From: CAWAYR01 sp050250955
GTDB lineage: Bacteria > Acidobacteriota > Vicinamibacteria > Vicinamibacterales > UBA2999
Reading direction: 5' to 3'
NCBI GenBank assembly: GCA_050250955.1
Contig: JBFWNR010000001.1
Span: 186,001 to 250,000 of the forward strand
Length of the DNA: 64,000 nucleotides
Shown here: piece by piece, positions 6,677 to 14,844 of the stretch
Layout: each line of letters opens with the position of its first letter
How positions within the stretch are numbered: the stretch's first letter is position 1
Notes under the pieces: generated by a model
Databases searched by the model: none
Seen by the model: only the letters and a program-made list of their open reading frames with translations
What the model was told of the DNA's origin: nothing
Translations under genes and position numbers: made by a program

Positions 6677-9403
6677 CTACGTCTTCCGCGGACGCTTGGC
6701 GCCGGTCTTGGCGGCGCCCGCGGGCGCTTTGGCGGCGCGACCGCGAGCCGCGCCTCGACGCCGGCCGGCCGGCGCGCTGGCAGCCCGCGCGGCGAGCAGC
6801 TCGACGGCCTGCGCCATCGTCACGGCCTCGGGCGCCGTCCCTTTCGGCAACGACGCGTTGGTCGTGCCGTCGGTGACGTACGGCCCATAGCGCCCGTCGA
6901 GGATGCGCACCGGCGCGCCGCCGGTGGGATGGGCGCCGAGTGCCCGCAGTTCCGTCGCCGCGGCGCGTTGCCGACGCTGGCCCTTCGGCTTGGCCAGCAA
7001 CTCCCTGGCCCGCTCGAGCGACACCGTGTAGACGTCGTCGTCGGCTTCGAGCGAGCGGAACTCGCTGCCCTGCTGCACGTAGGGCCCGAACCGGCCGCGG
7101 TTGGCGAGGATCGCCTCGCCGGTGTCGGCGACGCCGAGCTCGCGCGGCAGCGACAGCAGCCGCAGCGCCTCGGCCAGCGTCACGCCGTCCTCGGACATGC
7201 CGCGCTCGAGCGAGGCCCGCTTCGGCTTCTCCTTGCTGCCCTTCTCGGGGTTCTCGCCGAGCTGCACGTAGGGGCCGAAGCGGCCGTGCATCACATACAC
7301 CGGCAGGCCGCTCTTCGGATCGGCGCCGAGCGACTTCGGGCCCTCGGCCTTGGCCCGGAGCAGCTTGAGCGCCTCGTCGAGCGTGAGGTCGGCCGGGCCG
7401 ATCTCCTCGGGAATCGACGCCCGCGGCGCGTCGTCGCCCGACTCGCCGAGTTGCAGGAACGGGCCGTAGCGGCCGATGCGCACCCGGACCTGCCGGCCCG
7501 ACTCGGGGTCCTCACCGAGGTCGATCATCGGGTAGTCGATGGCCTGTTCCTTGCGCTCGACGATGGTCTCCAGGCCGGTGTGCTTGCCGTCGCCGCGGTA
7601 GAACGACGTGATGAAGTCGAGCCAGTCCTTCTGGCCGTTGGAGATCTCGTCGAGGATCTCCTCCATCTCGGCGGTGAAGCCGATGTCGACATAGTCGGCG
7701 AAGTGCTCGCGCAGCAGACGCGTCACGGCGAAGGCCGTGAAGCTGGGCACCAGGGCCTTGCCCTGCCGGGTGACGTAGCCGCGCCGCTGGATCGTGGCCA
7801 CCGTGGGCGCGTAGGTGGACGGCCGCCCGATGCCCTCTTCCTCGAGCCGCTTGACCAGCGACGCTTCGGTGAAGCGGGCCGGCGGCGAGGTGTCGTGGCC
7901 CTTGGCGGCCAGCGCGGCCAGGTACAGCGCCTGATCGAGCCGGTCGGGAGCGTGCACGGCGTCGCCGACCGTCAGCTTGGGCAGCAGCGTCTCCTGTTCG
8001 CCCAGCTCGGCCGACGGGTCGTCGCTGCCCTCGACGTAGGCGCGCAGGTAGCCGGCGAACTCGATCGCCTTGCCGCTCGCCGCGAAGATCGCCATGCGCC
8101 CCTCGGGAGTCCGGCTCTCGATCTCGACCGAGGTGCGCAGCAGCTGCGCGTCGGCCATCTGCGAGGCCACGGCGCGCTTCCAGATGAGCTCGTAGAGCTT
8201 CAGCTCGTCGCTCTCGAGCACCCGCTCGAGCGACTGCGGCGTGCGCCGGAAGTCGGTCGGCCGGATCGCCTCGTGGGCCTCCTGGGCGTTGCGCACCTTG
8301 GTCTGGTACTGCCGCGGGCCGCGGTAGTAGTCCTGGCCGTACATCTCGCGCACCGCCGCGCCGGCCTCGCCGAGCGCCTTGTCGCTGAGCGTGGTCGAGT
8401 CGGTGCGGTGGTAGGAGATGAGGCCTTCCAGGTCGCCGCCGCCGATGTCGATGCCCTGGAACAGCCGTTGGGCGACGTTCATGGTGCGGTCGGAGGAGAA
8501 GCCGAGCTTGCGGTTGGCTTCCTGCTGGAGCGTCGAGGTGGTGAACGGCGCCGCCGGACGCTGCGTGGCCGGTTTCTCGTCGACACTCGACACCCGCCAC
8601 GGCATGCCGCGCTTGAGGCCGTCCACCAGCGCCGTGGCGGCCGGTTCGTCGAGCCGCGCGACCGCGGCCGAGGTGAGCTGGCCACGGGCGTCGAAGTCCT
8701 TGCCGGTGGCCACCCGGCGGTCGTCGACCCTGACCAGGGTGGCGGGGAACTCGCGGCCGTCGCCGCTGCGCACCGTGGCCTCGAGGTCCCAGAAGTTCGC
8801 GCTCACGAACGCCAGGCGCTCTTCCTCGCGCTCGACGATGAGCCGCACGGCGACGCTCTGGACGCGGCCGGCGCTCAGCCCGGTCTGCACCTTCTTCCAC
8901 AGCACCGGCGACAAGGTGTAGCCGTAGAGCCGGTCGAGGATGCGGCGGCTCTCCTGGGCGCGTACCAGGTTCTCGTTGACGTCCTCGTGCGCGTCGTCGA
9001 GCGCCCCTTTGATCGCCTCTTCGGTGATCTCGTGGAAGACGATGCGGCGCACCGGCACCTTGGGCTTGAGCAGCTGCTTCAGATGCCAGCTGATCGATTC
9101 GCCCTCACGGTCGGGGTCGGTGGCGAGGATGACCTCCGAGGCGTCCTTCACCGCGTCGCGCAGCCCCTGGACGTGCTTCTTCTTGTCGGCCGGCACCACG
9201 TAGTGGGGCGTGAAGTCGCCCTCGGTGTCCACGCCCAGGCGGCCCCACGGCTTGGCCTTGATCGCCGCCGGCACCTCGCTGGCCGACTCGGGCAGGTCGC
9301 GGATGTGTCCGTAGCTGGCCTCCACGCGGTAGTCGGCGCCCAGGAACCGCGACAGGGTGCGGGCCTTGGCGGGCGACTCGACGATGACCAGGGGCTTCGG
9401 CAT
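6677..9403 (-). CDS. topA: DNA topoisomerase I
   Basis: Type IA topoisomerase of 908 residues that relaxes negative supercoils. The Toprim domain starts at LVIVESPAKA and holds ATDPDREGE (about 95-102). The catalytic Tyr is Tyr331 in LISYHRTDSTTLS. LSAGRVQSVA is the family motif near 176-185. The C-terminus carries four topoisomerase C-terminal repeats of the type GRYGPFLQLG (starting near 640) and no Cys4 zinc fingers. It ends in a Lys/Arg/Ala-rich tail, as in actinobacterial enzymes. It starts 25 bases after the dprA stop and is probably co-transcribed with it. Confidence 0.97.
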   Translation of the reverse strand: MPKPLVIVESPAKARTLSRFLGADYRVEASYGHIRDLPESASEVPAAIKAKPWGRLGVDTEGDFTPHYVVPADKKKHVQGLRDAVKDASEVILATDPDREGESISWHLKQLLKPKVPVRRIVFHEITEEAIKGALDDAHEDVNENLVRAQESRRILDRLYGYTLSPVLWKKVQTGLSAGRVQSVAVRLIVEREEERLAFVSANFWDLEATVRSGDGREFPATLVRVDDRRVATGKDFDARGQLTSAAVARLDEPAATALVDGLKRGMPWRVSSVDEKPATQRPAAPFTTSTLQQEANRKLGFSSDRTMNVAQRLFQGIDIGGGDLEGLISYHRTDSTTLSDKALGEAGAAVREMYGQDYYRGPRQYQTKVRNAQEAHEAIRPTDFRRTPQSLERVLESDELKLYELIWKRAVASQMADAQLLRTSVEIESRTPEGRMAIFAASGKAIEFAGYLRAYVEGSDDPSAELGEQETLLPKLTVGDAVHAPDRLDQALYLAALAAKGHDTSPPARFTEASLVKRLEEEGIGRPSTYAPTVATIQRRGYVTRQGKALVPSFTAFAVTRLLREHFADYVDIGFTAEMEEILDEISNGQKDWLDFITSFYRGDGKHTGLETIVERKEQAIDYPMIDLGEDPESGRQVRVRIGRYGPFLQLGESGDDAPRASIPEEIGPADLTLDEALKLLRAKAEGPKSLGADPKSGLPVYVMHGRFGPYVQLGENPEKGSKEKPKRASLERGMSEDGVTLAEALRLLSLPRELGVADTGEAILANRGRFGPYVQQGSEFRSLEADDDVYTVSLERARELLAKPKGQRRQRAAATELRALGAHPTGGAPVRILDGRYGPYVTDGTTNASLPKGTAPEAVTMAQAVELLAARAASAPAGRRRGAARGRAAKAPAGAAKTGAKRPRKT

Positions 9404-9428
9404 GTTCTCCGGGCGACTCCAGAACCGC

Positions 9429-10550
9429 CTACGTTAGCACGCGGTTCCTCGATCCCATGTAGCGGCCGCCGGGAAGGCGGGAAATCCGTCCGGAAATCTC
9501 CAGGACCCCGAGCCTGGCACCGACCTGGGCCAGCGGCCAGCCGGTGGCGGCCGCCACCTGGTCGGGTCCGAAGTCCTCGGTGCCCGGATCCAGCCCCAAT
9601 TCGGCAGCCACGGCGGGGTCGAGGGCGGCCGGCAGCGAACCGGACGGCGCGGTGGGCGCGGCCCACCCCAGGGCGATGAGCACGTCCTCGGCACGCTCGA
9701 CCAGCGTCGCCCCGTCGCGCAGCAGCGCGTGCGCGCCGCGGTGGCGGCCGGGGCCGACCGGCCCCGGCACGGCCATGACCTCGCGCCCCTGGTCGAGGGC
9801 CGTGGCCGCCGTGATGAGCGAGCCGCTCTTCTCCGAGGCCTCCACCACGACGGTGGCGGCGGCCAGGCCGCTGATGATGCGGTTGCGCAAGGGAAAATGG
9901 TGCGCCAGCGGCGGCGTGCCGGGCAGACACTCGCTCACCAGCGCGCCGCGCCCGGTCAGCGCGTCGGCGAGCGGCGCGTGTTCGGCGGGGTACGGCCGGT
10001 CGAGTCCGGAGCCCAGCACGGCCACGCCGGTGCCGCCGGCTTCGAGGGCGGCGCGGTGCGCCGCCGTGTCGATGCCGCGCGCCAGGCCGCTCACGACGAC
10101 CACGCCGGCCGTCGCCAGCCCGCTGGCCAGCGCAGCGGCCACCTCCAGGCCCGGCCGGGTGGCGGCGCGGGCCCCGACCACTGCGACCAGCCGCGTCGCG
10201 GCCAGCGCGGAGGGCTGGCCGCGGACCCACAGCACCGGCGGCGGATCGGGGATGGCCTTGAGCGCCGCCGGGTAGTTGCCGTCCGCCAGCGACAGCGGCT
10301 CCTGGCCGGTCGTCCGGCCCGCGTCGAGCGCCCGCCAGGCCACCTCACGGGCGCGCGCCAGGGCGGCGTCGGCGGCGGCGCCGCAGGCACACCGGGCGGC
10401 CCAGGCCACGAACGCCTCGTCGGGCCGCGGCGGCGGCAACTCGTCGGTATCGGGAATCGGCCGGGCCAACCAGTGGCGCACCAGCGCGCCGAGCAGGCGG
10501 CGCCGCGAATAGCCGAGGACGGCGAGGACGACGGCATCGAGGTCGGTCAT
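9429..10550 (-). CDS. dprA: DNA-processing protein DprA
   Basis: Single-strand DNA-binding protein that loads RecA during natural transformation. The 373-residue product has the DprA Rossmann-like fold: AVVGARAATRPGLEVA, VVSGLARGIDTAAHRAALEAGG and AVLGSGLDRPYPAEH. A C-terminal winged-helix domain follows (TEDFGPDQVAAATGW). The N-terminal helix-hairpin region is degenerate and Cys-containing. The ATG at 10550 has GGAG six bases upstream; a GTG one codon earlier is an alternative. It heads the dprA-topA pair. ComF is also present at 14.8 kb, so parts of a competence set exist here. Confidence 0.95.
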   Translation of the reverse strand: MTDLDAVVLAVLGYSRRRLLGALVRHWLARPIPDTDELPPPRPDEAFVAWAARCACGAAADAALARAREVAWRALDAGRTTGQEPLSLADGNYPAALKAIPDPPPVLWVRGQPSALAATRLVAVVGARAATRPGLEVAAALASGLATAGVVVVSGLARGIDTAAHRAALEAGGTGVAVLGSGLDRPYPAEHAPLADALTGRGALVSECLPGTPPLAHHFPLRNRIISGLAAATVVVEASEKSGSLITAATALDQGREVMAVPGPVGPGRHRGAHALLRDGATLVERAEDVLIALGWAAPTAPSGSLPAALDPAVAAELGLDPGTEDFGPDQVAAATGWPLAQVGARLGVLEISGRISRLPGGRYMGSRNRVLT

Positions 10551-10668
10551 CACGAACTCCGGCGGGCGCCGGCACGCGCAGAATCGACGCCCGCAGCAGG
10601 CGGGGCCGTGACCTCGGCAGCTCGATTATACGCGGCCGGCGGCGGCGCCGCGGGGCCGCCGACGCGGC

Positions 10669-10697
10669 TTGCCCGGGGCCTGCCCCGGGGCTATAGT
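10669..10697 (+). promoter_or_regulatory. Candidate promoter with palindromic spacer
   Basis: TTGCCC at 10669-10674 and TATAGT at 10692-10697 are 17 bases apart and match the sigma-70 -35 and -10 boxes at four and five of six positions. The spacer holds the inverted repeat CCCGGGGC-CT-GCCCCGGG (10672-10689). Transcription would begin about 12 bases before the ATG at 10716. A regulator bound to the palindrome would block polymerase; that role is inferred. Confidence 0.45.
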
Positions 10698-10715
10698 GGC
10701 CTTACGGCCCCGCCC

Positions 10716-11069
10716 ATGATTCAGCGACTGGTCGTCATCACCGTGTTGTCGGCGCTCACTGCAGCGCCCGCCTACGCCGACGCGCGCGGTGATGCTCGCA
10801 AGCAGGTGGAGTTCGGCATCGCCGTGGCCCAGCGCGGGCTGTGGCGGGAAGCGATCTTCCGGTGGCAACGGGCCACCGAGATCGATCCCACCTACGCCCA
10901 GGCCTTCAACAACCTCGCCATCGCCCACGAACAGCAGGGCGAGCTCGTCAAGGCACGCGAGGCCTACGAGAAGGCGCTGCGGCTCGATCCGACCAACGCC
11001 CTCATCAAACAGAACTTCGAGCTCTTCAAGGAAATCAATGACCGCACGGGGCGCACTGACGGTCGCTAG
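10716..11069 (+). CDS. Small exported TPR protein
   Basis: Protein of 117 residues with a signal peptide (MIQRLVVITVLSALTAAPAYA). About two tetratricopeptide repeats follow: WREAIFRWQRATEIDPTYAQAFNNLAIAHEQQG and KAREAYEKALRLDPTNALIKQNF in part. It is a likely periplasmic adaptor. Its 3' end overlaps the next lipoprotein gene by 32 bases in another frame, so the two are probably translated together and work together. The substrate is unknown. Confidence 0.85.
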   Translation: MIQRLVVITVLSALTAAPAYADARGDARKQVEFGIAVAQRGLWREAIFRWQRATEIDPTYAQAFNNLAIAHEQQGELVKAREAYEKALRLDPTNALIKQNFELFKEINDRTGRTDGR

Positions 11070-11814
11070 CCTGTTCCTCTCGGCACTGGTCGCCGGCTGC
11101 AGCACGACGTATCACGAGGTGCCGATCGAGACGCCGATCCAGCCGAAGCTGGACGTGCGTCCGTTCTCGAGGGTGTTCGTCGCCGGCTTCCTCACCGCCG
11201 GCTCCAACGACGTCGACGGCAACCTCGAGACCGTCCGGCTGCTGCGCAGCCAGCTGCGCAACAAGGGCCAGCTCAGGGTGATCGACGCCGATGCCCTCGA
11301 CCTGGCCGATGTCGCCGGCCTGGAGCCGGAGCCGGCCGCCAACGGCAACGGCACGCAGCCGCCGCAGCCGGCCGAGGCCGCGGTCCCCGACGAGGCGCAG
11401 TTCGCCGCCGCCGAGAAGGTCTTCGCCGACACCGAGTACTGGAAGAAGATCGGCGAGGAATTCCAGCAGCCGCTCATCGTCACCGGCACCGTGCTCTTCC
11501 GGCCGCAGTCGCGCAGCGGCTTCGTCCAGCGCGAGCGCGAGACCTTCGACTCCCTGGGCCGGCGGCGGGTCGAGCCGGAACGCACCTACATGGAACGCAA
11601 GGGCTTCGTGCTGCGGCCGAACTTCGTCTTCATCGACGGCCGGACCGGCGAGACCCTGCATTCCGAGGCGTTCCGCGAGGAAGTGCTCTACAACGCCAAC
11701 CAGAGCACGCCGGCGCTGTCGTCGTTCTTCGAGCTGATGGACCGGCTGCTGCCGAGCTTCCTGAACACCCTGAGCGCCCAGAAAGTACGGGGGAGTAGAA
11801 CCCTGCTTCAGTAG
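11038..11814 (+). CDS. Lipoprotein of unknown function
   Basis: Lipoprotein of 258 residues. The signal peptide ends in lipobox LVAGC, placing Cys near residue 21. The body begins RPFSRVFVAGFLTAGSNDVD and looks like an alpha/beta domain (LLRSQLRNKGQLRVID), with a variable Pro/Gln-rich linker near residues 95-120. It resembles outer-membrane lipoproteins that act on a paired TPR protein, but I do not recognise a named family. The ATG at 11038 lies inside the TPR gene, which supports coupling. The chain ends just before a GGTCCC repeat cluster. Confidence 0.8.
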   Translation: MTARGALTVASLFLSALVAGCSTTYHEVPIETPIQPKLDVRPFSRVFVAGFLTAGSNDVDGNLETVRLLRSQLRNKGQLRVIDADALDLADVAGLEPEPAANGNGTQPPQPAEAAVPDEAQFAAAEKVFADTEYWKKIGEEFQQPLIVTGTVLFRPQSRSGFVQRERETFDSLGRRRVEPERTYMERKGFVLRPNFVFIDGRTGETLHSEAFREEVLYNANQSTPALSSFFELMDRLLPSFLNTLSAQKVRGSRTLLQ

Positions 11815-11840
11815 GGACCGGTCCCTGGTCCCCGGTCCCT
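11814..11840. repeat. Short GGTCCC palindrome/repeat cluster
   Basis: The perfect 12-base palindrome GGGACCGGTCCC (11814-11825) is followed by a partial second copy (GGTCCCCGGTCCCT). It sits right at the stop codon of the lipoprotein gene. It may serve as a transcription stop or be a dispersed intergenic repeat; no T-tract follows. Confidence 0.45.
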
Positions 11841-11878
11841 GCCCTGTGGTAGCCTTGATGGTTCTGGCCGGGCCTTGA

Positions 11879-11900
11879 GACCGCCCACGGGGGCGGGGTC
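11879..11900 (+). promoter_or_regulatory. Possible rplU leader hairpin
   Basis: GACCGCCC can pair with GGGCGG-gg-TC across a four-base loop, forming a GC stem 42 bases before the rplU start. Ribosomal-protein operons often carry autoregulatory leaders, but this fold matches no leader that I can name. Confidence 0.25.
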
Positions 11901-11941
11901 CGATGACGGGCGGGGTGCCGGCCACTCCACGGAGAGTTCCC

Positions 11942-12253
11942 GTGTTTGCAGTGATTCAGGCCCAGGGCCATCAGTACCGCGTCGAGCCCGGCAGCGAGAT
12001 CGAACTCGACGGCACCGGCGAGGCCGGGCAGTCGGTGACCATCGAGCAGGTGCTGCTGGTCGGCACGGACGGCGGCGACGTCCTCGCCGGCACCCCCACC
12101 GTCGCCGGCGCCAAGGTGGTCGGTGTCGTCGTCGAGGCGCATCGCGGCGCCAAGGTGCGGGTGTTCAAGAAGAAGCGGCGCAAGCAGTACCGGCGCACTG
12201 CCGGCCACCGCAGCGCGCTCACCCGGGTGCGCATCACCGAGATCGTCGCCTAA
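11942..12253 (+). CDS. rplU: 50S ribosomal protein L21
   Basis: L21 of 103 residues, a 23S rRNA-binding protein of the large subunit. It begins FAVIQAQGHQYRVEPG and ends with the basic RNA-binding segment VFKKKRRKQYRRTAGHRS followed by TRVRITEI, all typical. The GTG at 11942 was chosen because the family starts at this strand. First gene of the conserved rplU-rpmA-obgE block, 42 bases before rpmA. Confidence 0.97.
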   Translation: MFAVIQAQGHQYRVEPGSEIELDGTGEAGQSVTIEQVLLVGTDGGDVLAGTPTVAGAKVVGVVVEAHRGAKVRVFKKKRRKQYRRTAGHRSALTRVRITEIVA

Positions 12254-12295
12254 GCGCGACCGCAGGGCCGCGGCGCGCGGCCGGGACCACACGTC

Positions 12296-12556
12296 ATGGC
12301 AACGAAAAAAGGACAAGGCAGTTCCCGCAACGGGCGCGACAGCCACTCGCAGCGGCTGGGCGTGAAGCGCTTCGACGGCAACGTCGTCACCGGCGGGTCG
12401 ATCCTGGTGCGGCAGCGCGGGCGGAAGTTCAACGCCGGCCTCAACGTCGGCATCGGCAAGGACGACACGCTGTTTGCGAAGATCCCCGGCACGGTCAAGT
12501 TCGAGGATCACGGCTCGCGCGGCCGCTTCATCAGCGTCCTGCCCCACGAGAGCTGA
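12296..12556 (+). CDS. rpmA: 50S ribosomal protein L27
   Basis: L27 of 86 residues, near the peptidyl-transferase centre. It starts MATKKGQGSSRNGRDSHSQR. The motif KRFDGNVVTGGSILVRQRG and the end segment SRGRFISVLP are typical. The usual N-terminal AHKKAGGS is varied (ATKKGQGS), but the basic tail is kept. No N-terminal extension for cleavage of the firmicute kind is seen. Confidence 0.97.
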   Translation: MATKKGQGSSRNGRDSHSQRLGVKRFDGNVVTGGSILVRQRGRKFNAGLNVGIGKDDTLFAKIPGTVKFEDHGSRGRFISVLPHES

Positions 12557-12572
12557 TCGCGCCGTGATCGGT

Positions 12573-12602
12573 CTAGCCGCTAGCCCCTAGCCGCTAGCCG
12601 CT
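12573..12602 (+). repeat. Four 7-bp tandem repeats abutting the obgE start
   Basis: CTAGCCG, CTAGCCC, CTAGCCG and CTAGCCG run head to tail from 12573 to 12600, and a partial unit CT leads into the ATG at 12603. They fill the place where a ribosome-binding site would lie; no purine-rich Shine-Dalgarno sequence is present there. Confidence 0.75.
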
Positions 12603-13667
12603 ATGTTTGTTGACGATGTCGAGATCGTCGTCGAGTCGGGGCACGGCGGCGCCGGCTGCCTCAGCTTCCGCCGCGAGAAGTTCGTGCCGCGCGGCGGCCC
12701 CGATGGCGGCGACGGCGGCGCCGGCGGCTCGGTCTACCTGGTCGCCGATCCCCACCGCAACACGCTCCTCCACTTCCGCTACACCCCCGAGCACCGCGCC
12801 GAGCGCGGCCGCGGCGGCCAGGGCGCGCTGAAGACCGGCGCGGCCGGACGCGACCTCGAGGTGCCGGTGCCGCCGGGCACCGCCGTCCTGGTCGCCGATC
12901 CCGACGCCCCGGGCACCTGGCTGCCGCTCGCCGACCTGACCACGCCGGGCCAGCGCGTCCTGGTCGCCAAGGGTGGCCGCGGCGGCCTGGGCAACGCCCG
13001 CTTCGTGAGCGCCACCAACCGCGCGCCGCGCAAGGTGCAGCCGGGCGAGCCCGGCGAAGAGAAGCGGCTGAAGCTGCAGCTGAAGCTGCTCGCCGACGTC
13101 GGTCTGGTGGGATTTCCCAACGCCGGCAAGTCCACGCTCATCGCGCGCTCGAGTGCCGCCAAGCCGAAGATCGCCGACTACCCGTTCACGACCCTGACCC
13201 CCAACCTCGGCGTCGTGCAGCTCAGCGACGACCGCACCTTCGTCGTCGCCGACGTGCCCGGCCTCATCGAAGGCGCCCACTCGGGCCACGGCCTCGGCCA
13301 CCAGTTCCTGCGTCACGTCGAACGCACCGCGGTGCTCATCCACGTCGTCGACGTCTCGGGGGCGTCGGGCCGCGACCCGGTCGAGGATCTCGACACCGTG
13401 CGCCGCGAGCTGGGGCTGTTCGACCCGGCCCTGCTCGACAAGCCGCAGCTGGTCGCCGCCAACAAGATCGACGCCCTGGACGATCCCGGCCGGCTGGCCG
13501 CGCTGCAGGCGCGGGCAGCGGCGCTCGCCCTGCCCTGCCTGCCGATTTCGGCCGCCACCGGCAGCGGCGTGGCCGCGCTGCTCGAGGCGGCCTGGCCGCA
13601 CGTCGCCGCGGCGCGCCAGGCGGCGTTGGTGCTGGCCGCCGAGGACGACGCCGGCGACGCCCGCTGA
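12603..13667 (+). CDS. obgE: GTPase ObgE/CgtA
   Basis: Essential Obg-family GTPase in 50S subunit assembly and stress control, 354 residues. The glycine-rich Obg domain occupies about 1-160 (GGDGGAGGSVYL, RGGQGALKTG, GGRGGLGNARF). The GTPase domain has P-loop GFPNAGKST at 170-178, YPFTTLTPNLG for G2, DVPGLIEGA for G3, NKID for G4 and a SAATG-type G5. A C-terminal acidic tail replaces the larger OCT domain. The stop overlaps the nadD ATG by one base (TGATG). Confidence 0.97.
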   Translation: MFVDDVEIVVESGHGGAGCLSFRREKFVPRGGPDGGDGGAGGSVYLVADPHRNTLLHFRYTPEHRAERGRGGQGALKTGAAGRDLEVPVPPGTAVLVADPDAPGTWLPLADLTTPGQRVLVAKGGRGGLGNARFVSATNRAPRKVQPGEPGEEKRLKLQLKLLADVGLVGFPNAGKSTLIARSSAAKPKIADYPFTTLTPNLGVVQLSDDRTFVVADVPGLIEGAHSGHGLGHQFLRHVERTAVLIHVVDVSGASGRDPVEDLDTVRRELGLFDPALLDKPQLVAANKIDALDDPGRLAALQARAAALALPCLPISAATGSGVAALLEAAWPHVAAARQAALVLAAEDDAGDAR

Positions 13668-14329
13668 TGACGCCTCGACTCGGCATCCTCGGCGGCACCT
13701 TCGACCCGATCCACGACGGCCATGTCGCCGCCGGACGGGCGGCGCGGGCGGCGCTGGCCCTGGACGAACTACGCCTGGTTCCGGCCCACGTTCCGCCGCA
13801 TCGCGACGTCGGTCCGCGGGCCTCGGCCGCGCACCGCTTCGCCATGGCCGCCGTCGCCGCGCTGGAGGAACCGGGGTGGACGGTGTCGGACGTCGAGATC
13901 GCCCGCCCGGGCCCGTCCTTCACCTACGACACGCTGCAGGCGGCCCACACGGGCGGCCTGGCGGCGTCGCAGGTCTTCTTCATCCTCGGTGCCGACGCCT
14001 TTGCAGACATCGCCACCTGGTCGCGCTATCCGGCGGTGCTCGACCTGGCGCACTTCGTGGTCGTGACCCGTCCCGGCATGCCGCTCGAAACGATGAAGGC
14101 CCGCACCCCCGCGCTGCTCGGACGCCTGCGGCCGGTGGACGCGGTGGACGCGGCGCCGGGCACGGCGGTCATCCTGCTCGAAGCGACGACGCCCGACGTG
14201 TCGTCGACGGCGATCCGCGGCCGGGCGGCGCAGGGCTACTCGCTGGCCGGCTTGGTGCCGCCGCGGGTGGAGCAGTACATTCGACGCCACGCGCTCTACG
14301 CTGCCAAGCCTCCGCCGCTTGGGCAATAG
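13667..14329 (+). CDS. nadD: Nicotinate-nucleotide adenylyltransferase
   Basis: Makes nicotinate adenine dinucleotide from nicotinate mononucleotide and ATP in NAD synthesis. The 220-residue product has the nucleotidyltransferase motif GILGGTFDPIHDGH at the N-terminus, the central FFILGADAFADIATW and the C-terminal VSSTAIRGR. Coupled to obgE by a one-base overlap. It is followed by rsfS, as in many genomes. Confidence 0.96.
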   Translation: MTPRLGILGGTFDPIHDGHVAAGRAARAALALDELRLVPAHVPPHRDVGPRASAAHRFAMAAVAALEEPGWTVSDVEIARPGPSFTYDTLQAAHTGGLAASQVFFILGADAFADIATWSRYPAVLDLAHFVVVTRPGMPLETMKARTPALLGRLRPVDAVDAAPGTAVILLEATTPDVSSTAIRGRAAQGYSLAGLVPPRVEQYIRRHALYAAKPPPLGQ

Positions 14330-14406
14330 TGGTGGCTTCGGCTCGGCAGCGGCAGTGTTGTTCGGCCCAGCCTTCGGCGGGCAAGAGTCAGTGGTAGGCA
14401 GGTTGC

Positions 14407-14808
14407 ATGGCGACAACGAGCAGTGGACGCAGCACCAGACGATCGCGACTCCCGGCGGCGATCGTCACCGCCATCGACGCGGTCCGAGAGAAGAAGGCCG
14501 AGGACGTGCTGGCGCTCGACCTGCGCGAGGCCGAGGCCTTCACCGATTACTTCATCGTCTGCACCGGCCAGAACCGCCGGCAGGTGCAGGCCATCGCCGA
14601 CGCCGTGGAGCAGAAGCTCAAGGCGCGCAAGCTGCGCCCCAGCCACGTCGAGGGCTACGAACGCGGCGAGTGGGTGCTGCTCGATTACTTCGACTTCGTC
14701 GTGCATGTCTTCGCGCCCAACGCCCGGATGTTCTACGGCCTCGAGCGGCTGTGGGGCAACGCCCGCTCGGTGGCGCTGCCCGAGCCCACCCCCTCCCCCG
14801 CCGCCTGA
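14407..14808 (+). CDS. rsfS: Ribosome silencing factor RsfS
   Basis: Binds L14 on the large subunit and blocks subunit joining when nutrients are low. Protein of 133 residues. The core ALDLREAEAFTDYFIVCTG, the conserved HVEGYERGEWVLLDYFDFVVHVF (seen in parts) and a C-terminal RMFYGLERLW are typical of the DUF143 family. An extra basic N-terminal segment (TSSGRSTRRSRL) precedes the fold. Confidence 0.95.
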   Translation: MATTSSGRSTRRSRLPAAIVTAIDAVREKKAEDVLALDLREAEAFTDYFIVCTGQNRRQVQAIADAVEQKLKARKLRPSHVEGYERGEWVLLDYFDFVVHVFAPNARMFYGLERLWGNARSVALPEPTPSPAA

Positions 14809-14844
14809 CCTCGCCGAAGCCCGACGGGCGGAGGCGGGCAGGTC

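Noticed and set aside
6560..9679. Very long open frame on the plus strand opposite topA
   Set aside because: It mirrors topA in an antisense frame, is Arg/Gly/Ala/Val-rich, has no domain and is explained by high GC removing stop codons.
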